Below are positions 36,787 through 44,975 of a DNA stretch of 58,697 nucleotides, piece after piece; the first letter of the stretch is position 1; each line of letters starts with the position of its first letter. The stretch comes from Candidatus Kuenenia stuttgartensis (GTDB lineage Bacteria > Planctomycetota > Planctomycetia > Isosphaerales > Isosphaeraceae), in the NCBI GenBank assembly GCA_945865635.1, contig CAMBEP010000030.1, forward strand, positions 1 through 58,697, written 5' to 3'. The translations under genes and the position numbers were made by a program. Below the pieces are notes generated by a model that made no database searches, had not been told where the DNA came from, and saw nothing but the letters and a program-made list of their open reading frames with translations.

Positions 36787-37599
36787 TTAAACCCGCTCCC
36801 TCTTGAGTTCCTCGTGAATCTGGTTTACTGAAAAATTAACCACAAATCGGGTCCCAACACCAGGCGTGCTATAGACATGAATCGATCCGCCCTGCGCTTC
36901 GACAATGCGACGACAGGTCGGCAACCCAAGACCCGATCCACCCTTGCGTGTCGAATAAAATGGCTCGAATACTCGACCCAAATCCTTCTTCAGTATCCCT
37001 TTGCCAGTGTCTGTCACTTCCAGGACCGCCTGGCCATCGTCAAGCCTCGTCCCAAGGATCAGCTCTCCACCATCAGGCATGGCCTGCTGCGCATTCAGGC
37101 AAAGATTCAATAAGGCTTGTTTCAAAAGTTCGGAATTCAGTTGCATCACGGGAACCATCTCGTCCAGATGTCGCCTGAGAACGACCTGATGGCTCGCCGC
37201 CTGTGGCTCAAAAAAGTCGCAAAGATCTTCAACCAAAGCATTTAGGTCCGTCGGTTCAAGCGCTGTCTGCTCCAGCCTGACGATCCCTAAAAAGGCTTCC
37301 AGAAGGTCCTGCAACCGGAGCGATTCCTGTCTGACCCGATCCACTTTTTTGGCGATTCGGCGATCCTTCGGGTCGGACGATGCTCCAATGTCCTCTCGAA
37401 TCAGATCAAGATTTAAAATCATGGTCGATAATGGGTTACGGATCTCATGGACTAGTGCACCCGCCATCTGGGCAATTTCATGAAGCTGCCTGCGAAGCGA
37501 TCCCACCTCATCCAGATGACCAGTGGGATGCGTAAAATCCAGAGCTTCACCCGCAGACGAATCTTCGACCAATTCTGTGTTTAGGTCGGTGCTGGCCAT
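36787..37599 (-). CDS. Cytoplasmic sensor histidine kinase (NtrB-like)
   Basis: The 270-residue kinase has the phosphorylation motif GALVHEIRNPLSTMILNLD (HisKA, about 65-130) and a HATPase_c domain: NLCLNAQQAMPDGG (N box), VTDTGKGILKKD (G1), FYSTRKGGSGLGLPTCRRI (F and G2). No membrane segment or PAS domain is visible and the N-terminal 50 residues are short and acidic, so the signal is probably sensed through a partner. It is encoded 18 bp upstream of the NtrC-like regulator. The ATG at 37599 is preferred, because a start at 37656 would overlap a perfect hairpin and add unconserved residues. Confidence 0.9.
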   Translation of the reverse strand: MASTDLNTELVEDSSAGEALDFTHPTGHLDEVGSLRRQLHEIAQMAGALVHEIRNPLSTMILNLDLIREDIGASSDPKDRRIAKKVDRVRQESLRLQDLLEAFLGIVRLEQTALEPTDLNALVEDLCDFFEPQAASHQVVLRRHLDEMVPVMQLNSELLKQALLNLCLNAQQAMPDGGELILGTRLDDGQAVLEVTDTGKGILKKDLGRVFEPFYSTRKGGSGLGLPTCRRIVEAQGGSIHVYSTPGVGTRFVVNFSVNQIHEELKRERV

Positions 37600-37627
37600 A
37601 CGATTTCGACGCCTCGCCTGGGAAACC

Positions 37628-37656
37628 TTGGGCCACCAATCAAATCGGTGGCCCAA
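37628..37656 (-). other. Perfect hairpin between pnp and the histidine kinase gene
   Basis: TTGGGCCACC (37628-37637) and GGTGGCCCAA (37647-37656) form a perfect 10-bp stem with a 9-nt loop. No T-run follows on the minus strand, so it is not an obvious intrinsic terminator. It may be a processing or attenuation site between pnp and the kinase. Confidence 0.5.
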
Positions 37657-37763
37657 TAGGGATGTCTCAGTTTATCGTCAGCGATCCGGTCGCCACAATC
37701 AAGGGATGGATTTCATAGACAGAAAATCGTCTATAAGAATATCGATTATTGCGGCTCGCTGGA

Positions 37764-40001
37764 TCAATAGCGATCGCGCGGGCGACGTGGTGGGCCACCC
37801 CGGTCGCTCCCGCCGCCACCGCCACTTGGCCGGCCTGGCTCGCTGCCTGGTGGGCGTGGAGGGGCAGGTGGGCGATCGTCAGGAATGCCTCGCTCGGCCA
37901 TCGCTGCCTTGCGGGAAAGCTTGACCCGATCCTGCTCATCAACGGCAATCACCTTCACCAGCATGGTGTCGCCCATCCGGCAAATCTCGTTGACGGACTG
38001 CACGTATCCATCCGAAAGTTCGCTGATGTGAACCAGGCCGTCTTTGCCCGGCATGATTTCAACAAACGCACCAAAATCCTTGATGGCAATGACTTTGCCT
38101 TCGTAGATCTTGCCCACCTGGACTCCCACGGTCAGGGCCTGTATACGGTCGCGGGCATCTTCCGCAGCCGCAGCTTCAGGGCTCGACAATGTGACCAGGC
38201 CACTGGATTCCACTTCAATCTTGGCGCCTGTCTCTTCTTCCAGACGGCGAATCGTCTTGCCACCAGGGCCAATCAACAAACCGATCTTCTCTGGGTTGAT
38301 CTGAACCTGAATCAACCGAGGCGCTTTGCCTGAAAGCTCTTCGCGAGGACGCTTGATCGTACGCAGCATGGTACGAAGAATTTCCATCCGGGCTTCACGG
38401 GCCTGAGCCAGCGTGTCGCGGATAATTTCTTCGGTTAAGCCATGATTCTTGACGTCGAGCTGGATCCCCGTGATCCCTCTCTGTGTTCCAGCCACCTTGA
38501 AGTCCATCTCGCCGTAGTGGTCTTCGTCGCCGATGATGTCCGTCAAAAGCACGAATCGACCCGACTTCTCGTCCGAAACCAGACCAATCGAAATGCCACC
38601 GACTGGATCCGAAATCGGAACCCCAGCGTCCATCAGACTTAGGGTCGCTCCACACACCGACGCCATCGAACTCGAACCATTCGATTCGAGAATGTCCGAA
38701 ATCACCCGGATCGTGTAAGGAAAGTCTTCCTTGGATGGAATGATCGGCGCAACGGATCGCTCCGCCAGCATCCCGTGGCCAATCTCACGACGGCCTGGAC
38801 CACGAATCGGCCTCACCTCGCCCACCGAGAATGATGGCATGTTGTAGTCAAGATAAAACCGCTTGGCGTATTCATCAAAAACGCCATCAATTTTCTGCTC
38901 GTCAGACGATGTCCCAAGTACCGTTGTGACAAGGGCCTGGGTCTCGCCTCGCTGAAACAGCGACGAACCGTGGGCACATGGCAGCAAGCTCACCTCGCAA
39001 CTGATCGGCCGAATGTCCTTCGGACCACGACCATCCGAACGGTAGCCGTCCAGAATCATCGTGCGAACCACATGCTCCTCAAAGGCATGAAACGCCTTCT
39101 TGACTTCCGTCACACGCGAAGGATTTGTCTCCGCATCCGGAACCATGGCCGCTATGGCCTTCTTCTGGATCGCATCAACCGCAGCATAACGCTCCAGCTT
39201 GCCAATGATCTGCTTCACCTGACGAAGCTCTGCTCCAAATGGTCCCACCATCTGCACTGCCAGAGGTGGCAACTCATCCGGTGCTGGTGCCGTGTGCGTC
39301 AGGCCACAAGCCGCCAACAGTTCGTCCTGAAGGTCGTTCAGCTCCTGATTGTACTGGTGGGCCAACAAAATGGCTTCCAGCATCTCGGCTTCCGGCAATT
39401 CCTTGCCAAAACCCTCAATCATCGCCACCTTTTGACGCGTGCTCGCCACAATCAGGTCAAGGTCGCTCTCGGCCATCTCCTTGACCGTTGGGAATACCAC
39501 AAATTCGCCATTGATCCGCCCCAGACGAACTCCCGAAAGCGGCCCGTGGAACGGAGCTTGTGCCAACAGCAAGGATGCCGAGGCCCCAATCAGCGAAATG
39601 ATGTCCGAATCATTCTGGCGATCGGCCGATATCGGGCTCGCCTGAATCTGGACCTCTTCGCGGTAAGATGCCGGAAACAAAGGCCGGATCGGGCGGTCGA
39701 TCAGCCTTGCCGTCAAGATTTCTTTTGTCGATGGACGACCTTCACGCTTGATGTATCCGCCCGGAAATTTGCCCGCGGAATAAACCTTTTCGCGGTAATC
39801 CACCGTCAGGGGAAAGAAATCAAGCCCTTCGCGACCTTTGGCCGTCACTGTGGCCACCAGACTCATCGTGTCGCCAATTCGGACGACCACAGCACCAGAG
39901 GCCTGCTTGGCCAGCTTGCCAGTTTCCAACGTAATCAGTTTGCCGCCAATTGTGCGCGATACGCTCACAGGCTTGCGTGGAGTATTGGTTACAGAACTCA
40001 T
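37764..40001 (-). CDS. pnp: Polyribonucleotide nucleotidyltransferase
   Basis: PNPase degrades RNA 3' to 5' by phosphorolysis. The 745-residue protein has two RNase PH domains (MSLVATVTAK, FFPLTVDYREK; ETQALVTTVLG, RREIGHGMLAERS). The linker between them is alpha-helical. A KH domain (GLLIGPGGKTIRRLEEETGAKIEVE, cited in part) and an S1 domain (YEGKVIAIKDFGAFVEIMPGKDGLVHISE, cited in part) follow. The last 40 residues are Gly/Arg/Pro-rich, which may help RNA binding. It lies 210 bp downstream of rpsO, the classical rpsO-pnp order. Confidence 0.97.
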   Translation of the reverse strand: MSSVTNTPRKPVSVSRTIGGKLITLETGKLAKQASGAVVVRIGDTMSLVATVTAKGREGLDFFPLTVDYREKVYSAGKFPGGYIKREGRPSTKEILTARLIDRPIRPLFPASYREEVQIQASPISADRQNDSDIISLIGASASLLLAQAPFHGPLSGVRLGRINGEFVVFPTVKEMAESDLDLIVASTRQKVAMIEGFGKELPEAEMLEAILLAHQYNQELNDLQDELLAACGLTHTAPAPDELPPLAVQMVGPFGAELRQVKQIIGKLERYAAVDAIQKKAIAAMVPDAETNPSRVTEVKKAFHAFEEHVVRTMILDGYRSDGRGPKDIRPISCEVSLLPCAHGSSLFQRGETQALVTTVLGTSSDEQKIDGVFDEYAKRFYLDYNMPSFSVGEVRPIRGPGRREIGHGMLAERSVAPIIPSKEDFPYTIRVISDILESNGSSSMASVCGATLSLMDAGVPISDPVGGISIGLVSDEKSGRFVLLTDIIGDEDHYGEMDFKVAGTQRGITGIQLDVKNHGLTEEIIRDTLAQAREARMEILRTMLRTIKRPREELSGKAPRLIQVQINPEKIGLLIGPGGKTIRRLEEETGAKIEVESSGLVTLSSPEAAAAEDARDRIQALTVGVQVGKIYEGKVIAIKDFGAFVEIMPGKDGLVHISELSDGYVQSVNEICRMGDTMLVKVIAVDEQDRVKLSRKAAMAERGIPDDRPPAPPRPPGSEPGRPSGGGGGSDRGGPPRRPRDRY

Positions 40002-40143
40002 CTTCTCTATTTTCCGCCTTCGTCAAACCAGTAACCACAAGCTACAGCGCCTGTCAAGCCACTGGAAAGGTTATCCTGTTTATATGTGCTAAAACATTCA
40101 CATCGCTGCGAATACACGGAGATGATCGATCAGGAAAAAGAAA

Positions 40144-40174
40144 AACGAACCGGTTCCGTCAGGAACGGTTCGTT
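40144..40174 (-). terminator. Hairpin between rpsO and pnp
   Basis: AACGAACCGGTTCC pairs with GGAACGGTTCGTT across a GTCA loop with one bulged base. On the minus strand it is followed by TTTTTCTTTTT, so it is a good intrinsic terminator or attenuator for rpsO. In other bacteria the rpsO-pnp intercistronic region is an RNase III processing site for PNPase autoregulation. Confidence 0.75.
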
Positions 40175-40211
40175 CTCTTGATTTCCATGAGTATTGACGG
40201 CAAGTGCGATA

Positions 40212-40481
40212 TCACTTACGAAGCCCAAGACGCGCAATGACGTCAAGATACGTCTTGCGATCGCGTGTGCGAAGGTATTTCAGAAGACTGGCACGCTTCG
40301 ATACCATCATCAAAAGCCCCCGGCGGCTTGCATGGTCCTTGGCGTGGGTCTTGAAGTGGTTCGCGAGATCGTTAATACGCGCCGTCAAGATTGCTACCTG
40401 AACTTGAGGAGAACCTGTGTCATGTTCCACTTGCTGGAACGAACCCATGATTTCCTGCTTCGACTCTTTGGTAATGGCCAT
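40212..40481 (-). CDS. rpsO: 30S ribosomal protein S15
   Basis: The 89-residue protein has standard S15 length and motifs: HDTGSPQVQVAILTARI, HAKDHASRRGLLMMVSKRAS and YLRTRDRKTYLDVIARLGLRK (quoted in part). It binds 16S rRNA helices 20-22 in the 30S platform. AGGA lies 6 nt before the ATG. It is followed by a strong hairpin and pnp. Confidence 0.98.
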   Translation of the reverse strand: MAITKESKQEIMGSFQQVEHDTGSPQVQVAILTARINDLANHFKTHAKDHASRRGLLMMVSKRASLLKYLRTRDRKTYLDVIARLGLRK

Positions 40482-40528
40482 ATCGAATCCTGATTTGTGG
40501 CTGTCAACCGAGCCACGGAAAACCTGTT

Positions 40529-40559
40529 TTTATATCCATTCGTGACGGTATTACTTTAA
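40529..40559 (-). promoter_or_regulatory. Possible promoter for rpsO
   Basis: On the minus strand TATAAA (40534-40529) lies 19 bp after TTAAAG (40559-40554), about 50 bp before the rpsO start. The -10 match is good but the -35 match is weak and the spacing is long. Confidence 0.3.
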
Positions 40560-40700
40560 CTTCATACACAGAATATGCAAGAGTATTGTTCCAATTCTTG
40601 CTCACTTATTTCGAATTTTTCCCTCACGCATACCACTTTTACCCTAAAAATTACGCCCGCCCACCACTCATCCCAATCTTTTCCCATACCAGAACAAACC

Positions 40701-43241
40701 CTAACGTCGCATCGCCTCAAGACCTGCCCCCCATGTAAAACCATGCCATGTGTCTGACCATCGTGAAGAAAAATTCAAGCCAGTCGATGCATTCAATCCA
40801 ATCATCGATACTACCAGCAAACCGATCAGCAAAATCGCCAGAAAATCAGGCGCAAATCCCTGCGGAGTCATCACTTCCTGAGCCAATTCCACAGGATCCT
40901 GACGCACCAGACGACAAGCCCCCGCCAAACCCGCCAAACCCAAAAGTGTCACCCCCAGACCAAGCCTGAAATAGGCTGGAATATATCGCATCTTTAAAAT
41001 ATGACGCCCTTTGGGTATCTCTACCGCCATAAAGGCCAACTGCGCAGGATGGACGCGCAAGGCCTTTCCGTCCAATGTCGCACTCCAGCCTGGGTCAAAC
41101 GAGACCCCAATCCGAAGCCAGCCAGCCACTTCCGACTCAAGCTCGAACTCCATCCGGTCGCCCTCTCGCTCAATCACTTCAATGCCCTTGGTTGAATAGG
41201 CCGATGGCGATGAATTTGTTGATTCTGACGGATCTGTGGATTCCACAACCAGTACCGACGTCGAATTGGCTTCTCCCAAGACTTTCATGGCCGATTCCGC
41301 CGATCGATCGTTAGGCTCCACTTTTACCGAACTTGCCCAGTGGAACCGCGGCTCGGGCTCCGGAAGTTTGTAAACAAAGGCGGAACCGGCAGCCAATGGA
41401 GGGGTGCTTGACGACAGCTTTTGCCCTGATACCAGATGAGAGACTCCCTCGATCGAAAATCGCCAGGAGGAGCCGCCGCCCAGGTCGGTCAGGCGGATCA
41501 GACGGGCCGGCCGGAATGGTGTCTCACCAATATTGGACTCAAGCCCATAAGCCAGTGGCAAGCTCCAGCCAAGCGCGTCGCGAGGGGCAAAAAAATCAAT
41601 CGGTTTGGATGCATAGCCAGGTTCACCCGCCGAAAACCGCGCCACACCCATCACCCGCGACGCCTTCGAGTCCGCTTTGATCAAGCCGACGGCGGCGGGC
41701 GGACTGGTCCAGAAACTGGGATCGACCACGGGCATGTCCCACCAGTGAGAGGCCATCAAATCGGCCCCGACCAGGCTCGCGATCAGCATCGCGATTGCAT
41801 TTCGAAATCGGGTGCTGCGCAAGCGGTTCAGCCCGATCAGCAACCCGACGGTGGTCAAAAAGAGGGCCAACGATCTCGCGGTTGATATTAGCAACTCATT
41901 GCTGAGCCAATGGTTGCGTTCTGTGTGATAAGCCGTTTTCCAGCGGCTGGCCTGTGTCCACCACGGTGTCATTTCCCAGGCAAAAATGGCGAAGCTCAGG
42001 AGGGCCACTAAGCCCAGTATCCAGAGCGGTTTGCGTAGCCTGATCCGCTCGCCGGCCATGATCGATGAGAGCCCCTGCGATGCGAGTGCTGCGGTGGCAA
42101 GGGTGGCCCAGAGGTGGTATCTGACGGGAATTCGGGAGCTTCCCAGCACGGGAATGTGGTGCCAGAAATCCATCACAATTGTGAACCTGCCAAGCATGAA
42201 GACGCTGGCCACGAAGCCAATGAAGACCCACATGCCGACCCAAGGCTTTCGCCAGTGGAGGGCTCCGAGCAGTGCCAGAAGCATGGCCGATGCGCCCAGA
42301 TAGGCGTTCATTTCGTGATAGGGATAGAAGCCGTCCATCCAATCGGTGTCCCGCGCACGAGTGCCGTAACTCTCGCGAACAAAAAGACTTGGCAAAAGCT
42401 GTGGATGCCATGAGCCGAATGTCTGGTCAAGCCAGCTCAGGCCTTGGCTTCGAGGTGTCCGCTTGAGAAGTTCATAGGAGGGGATCCACTGCACGGCGGC
42501 AATCATGAGACCTGCCAGAATGGCTGTGGAACCACAGGCAAGGAACCACTTGCGAGACTTAAGATTTTTGTGTAAAAGGAGTTGATAGAATGTCAGCAAG
42601 GCGGTCAACTGGACGGAAAAAACGGCGTCCTGCAAATGGCCTGCAAAAACCTGGCAGGCAAGGGCAAAGGCCGCCACGGACGCCCCGCCGAGTCGGCCAT
42701 TGGCCCATGACCGCTCCAGGCCCCAGAGGATCCAAGGCACGCTTGCCAGAGCATTGACCATGCTCGTGTGGACAAAGTGGGCCCATGTGAACCCCCCAAA
42801 TGTCACAATCAAGGTGCCCGCCAAGGCGCCTGCCGGATGCGCATGCCGACGCAACCAGGCATATGTCCCCAAGCCAGCCAGTGCAAGCGACGCAATCATG
42901 TCCCAACTAAATGCATACCAAGTGCTTAAGAATGGGTAGAAGAGATATTTGAGCGGGTGCCAGTAGCCAGCCTGGCTCTCGCTGTAGAGCGGAAAACCGT
43001 TGTATAAATTCTGACACCAAAAGGCAATCCGGCCCGCCTTGAGGTTCTCGGCGAAGTAGTGTCTGTAGGCATAGTTAAGCTCTGTCACATCGAAATAAAA
43101 GAGGGCGGATCGGCCCGTTATCAAGGGCCAAAAATAGACCGACATTGCCGCCAGAAACAGCCCCATCGAGACAATGTCCCAAATCCGGGAATCGCTCTCT
43201 GGCTTGTAAGGCTTTATGGAATCTGTTTTTATGTCGATCAT
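40701..43241 (-). CDS. Large polytopic membrane protein (YfhO-like)
   Basis: The 846-residue integral membrane protein has about 12-14 predicted helices and a C-terminal periplasmic beta domain (VAGWLRIGVSFDPGWSATLDGK, quoted in part), which ends with another helix pair. ALFYFDVTELNYAYRHYFAENL and FPLYSESQAGYWHPLKYLFYP resemble the first extracellular loop of YfhO/GT-C-like proteins, which transfer sugars from lipid-phosphate donors or modify polymers. The ATG at 43241 avoids overlap with the upstream gene, which ends at 43267. Substrate and role are unknown. It is probably coupled with the next membrane protein. Confidence 0.7.
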   Translation of the reverse strand: MIDIKTDSIKPYKPESDSRIWDIVSMGLFLAAMSVYFWPLITGRSALFYFDVTELNYAYRHYFAENLKAGRIAFWCQNLYNGFPLYSESQAGYWHPLKYLFYPFLSTWYAFSWDMIASLALAGLGTYAWLRRHAHPAGALAGTLIVTFGGFTWAHFVHTSMVNALASVPWILWGLERSWANGRLGGASVAAFALACQVFAGHLQDAVFSVQLTALLTFYQLLLHKNLKSRKWFLACGSTAILAGLMIAAVQWIPSYELLKRTPRSQGLSWLDQTFGSWHPQLLPSLFVRESYGTRARDTDWMDGFYPYHEMNAYLGASAMLLALLGALHWRKPWVGMWVFIGFVASVFMLGRFTIVMDFWHHIPVLGSSRIPVRYHLWATLATAALASQGLSSIMAGERIRLRKPLWILGLVALLSFAIFAWEMTPWWTQASRWKTAYHTERNHWLSNELLISTARSLALFLTTVGLLIGLNRLRSTRFRNAIAMLIASLVGADLMASHWWDMPVVDPSFWTSPPAAVGLIKADSKASRVMGVARFSAGEPGYASKPIDFFAPRDALGWSLPLAYGLESNIGETPFRPARLIRLTDLGGGSSWRFSIEGVSHLVSGQKLSSSTPPLAAGSAFVYKLPEPEPRFHWASSVKVEPNDRSAESAMKVLGEANSTSVLVVESTDPSESTNSSPSAYSTKGIEVIEREGDRMEFELESEVAGWLRIGVSFDPGWSATLDGKALRVHPAQLAFMAVEIPKGRHILKMRYIPAYFRLGLGVTLLGLAGLAGACRLVRQDPVELAQEVMTPQGFAPDFLAILLIGLLVVSMIGLNASTGLNFSSRWSDTWHGFTWGAGLEAMRR

Positions 43242-43266
43242 TTGATGTGGCTGAATCTGCTGGAAA

Positions 43267-44937
43267 TCATTTTGATGATGCGGATGGTTTCGGTAAGGCA
43301 GGGGGCTGACCCGTGGCCCGCTCATAAATCATGAGGTTTTTGTCTGTAAATAGTCTAGCACCTTCTTGACGCAGGATTGGGATCATCTGCATGGAAGCTG
43401 GCGAACTGCTGATGACTACAAATTTCGGATTCACAGGGGATTGGTCAGGAAACCGGTTGGGATAAAAGCCGAATGGCTTGCCCAAAGTGACTGGTTTTGA
43501 CGCCAGATAAAGGGCCCGATACGTCTCCCAATAGTCGGCCTCAAAGGGACCTGTGATGGCTGGTAAAGGGCCTGTCTGAGGCTCGGTCAGGAGTGATATA
43601 AGTCTTGATTTTCGGATATCCTCGGGCTTTTCATCTGTCGCTGTCAGGGGCATTGTGTGAAAGCCGTTTTTCGCTTGCCAGAAATGGACATCCAAGCTCA
43701 TCAGTATGGCCAGTACGATCAAAAGTGATCGGCTCATTGCAGAAGCTCGCCCCGGCGTTGCAAATAATCCATAAAGACAACCCAATAAAGGGATTAATGG
43801 GATTAAGTAGCGATAATTATCGGCGTTGAAGATATTTTTATTGAACTCAAAAGCGGTCAGAGTCAGAAGCGACGTGAACATGAGCCCAGCCCACATTGGC
43901 CTGAGCCAGACCGGCTGAGGGACGGGCTCGCCGATTTGCGGACTTCCACGGCGAGCCAATCGGTTGATCCGCAAAAAGATCAGTAGGAGATGAATCCCCA
44001 TGAGTATCGAAACCATGAGGGCAGCAAGATTTGAGGAGAGGTAATCGGTAGGTTTCTGATGCGTCATGGTGATTTCGGGCGACCCCATTTCAAGGGTTCG
44101 CCCGACCAGCAACCGAGGCAAGCAATCGGCTCCCAAAATTCGGGCGTGTTGCCAAAGCGCCGAACGGTCTGTGGTGATCTCAAATTGTGAGCCATAAGCG
44201 TTGTAGCCGTCTCCAAGTTTCGACATGGCGGGGCCCAGCATCAGTACTCCGATGAAGAGCAGGGCCTGGAGGAGTCGGCGAGCAAGTCCGATGGATGATC
44301 GTAACGACCATGCCATGTAAAGACTTCCCATGCCAAGTCCAGCCATGCCGAGTAAGAAAATGGAGTCTGCCCAGATGCCGACTGCGCAGAAGAGGCCAAA
44401 CAATAGCCATGGCCCAAGTGGTTTTTTTGTAATAAGATAAGACCAGATCAGCCACCCCCACGAGATCCATGCTGCGGCCAATAGGTGCCCGCCAGTGACC
44501 CGAGCGCTGAGCCAGACTTGGCCCAGGCCGCCAGCGGCCAGAACGAGGGCTGAGCAGCAGGCGGGCTTTATGCCATAAGCTCTTTTAATCAATAGGAATA
44601 AGCCAATAATAAGGATCAGGTTTGCGGCCACACCGGCGAAGACGAGAGCCTCAGGGCCATCGCCCCAGATCGCTACGGCAGGCAATGAGATGAGCATTGG
44701 CAGAGTGCCGATGTGGGGCGTGCCCGGATAGTGCCATCGCCAGTGATTGTTTTGCACGAATTCGCGCAGAGTGAGGCCGTCCACAGCCAGGTCGGAGTCC
44801 ATATGCCTGTAGGCATAAATCATCATCGGCCAACGGATGACAAAGGCAAGGGCAAGGATCAGGACCAATTGGACCAGGGTCTCGAACCGAGGTCGGCAGA
44901 TCCGCTTGAGGATTGTTTTTTGGGGCGGTAAATTCAT
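43267..44937 (-). CDS. Putative GT-C-type membrane protein
   Basis: This 556-residue polytopic protein has about 11 hydrophobic segments. YRHMDSDLAVDGLTLREF near residue 45 provides acidic residues in the first large loop, as in dolichyl- or polyprenyl-phosphate-dependent glycosyltransferases (PMT/GT39-like). The C-terminal soluble part (VVISSSPASMQMIPILRQEG, quoted in part) is unassigned. It ends 26 bp before the YfhO-like gene, so the two membrane proteins could build or modify an envelope glycan together. The assignment rests on topology and one motif. Confidence 0.55.
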   Translation of the reverse strand: MNLPPQKTILKRICRPRFETLVQLVLILALAFVIRWPMMIYAYRHMDSDLAVDGLTLREFVQNNHWRWHYPGTPHIGTLPMLISLPAVAIWGDGPEALVFAGVAANLILIIGLFLLIKRAYGIKPACCSALVLAAGGLGQVWLSARVTGGHLLAAAWISWGWLIWSYLITKKPLGPWLLFGLFCAVGIWADSIFLLGMAGLGMGSLYMAWSLRSSIGLARRLLQALLFIGVLMLGPAMSKLGDGYNAYGSQFEITTDRSALWQHARILGADCLPRLLVGRTLEMGSPEITMTHQKPTDYLSSNLAALMVSILMGIHLLLIFLRINRLARRGSPQIGEPVPQPVWLRPMWAGLMFTSLLTLTAFEFNKNIFNADNYRYLIPLIPLLGCLYGLFATPGRASAMSRSLLIVLAILMSLDVHFWQAKNGFHTMPLTATDEKPEDIRKSRLISLLTEPQTGPLPAITGPFEADYWETYRALYLASKPVTLGKPFGFYPNRFPDQSPVNPKFVVISSSPASMQMIPILRQEGARLFTDKNLMIYERATGQPPALPKPSASSK

Positions 44938-44975
44938 GGGTGCAGGTATTTTTTTTTAGGGGGCCGATGAGGCCA

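Noticed and set aside
38970..40034. A 354-residue open frame on the plus strand
   Set aside because: It is antisense to pnp. The sense frame has both RNase PH domains, KH and S1.
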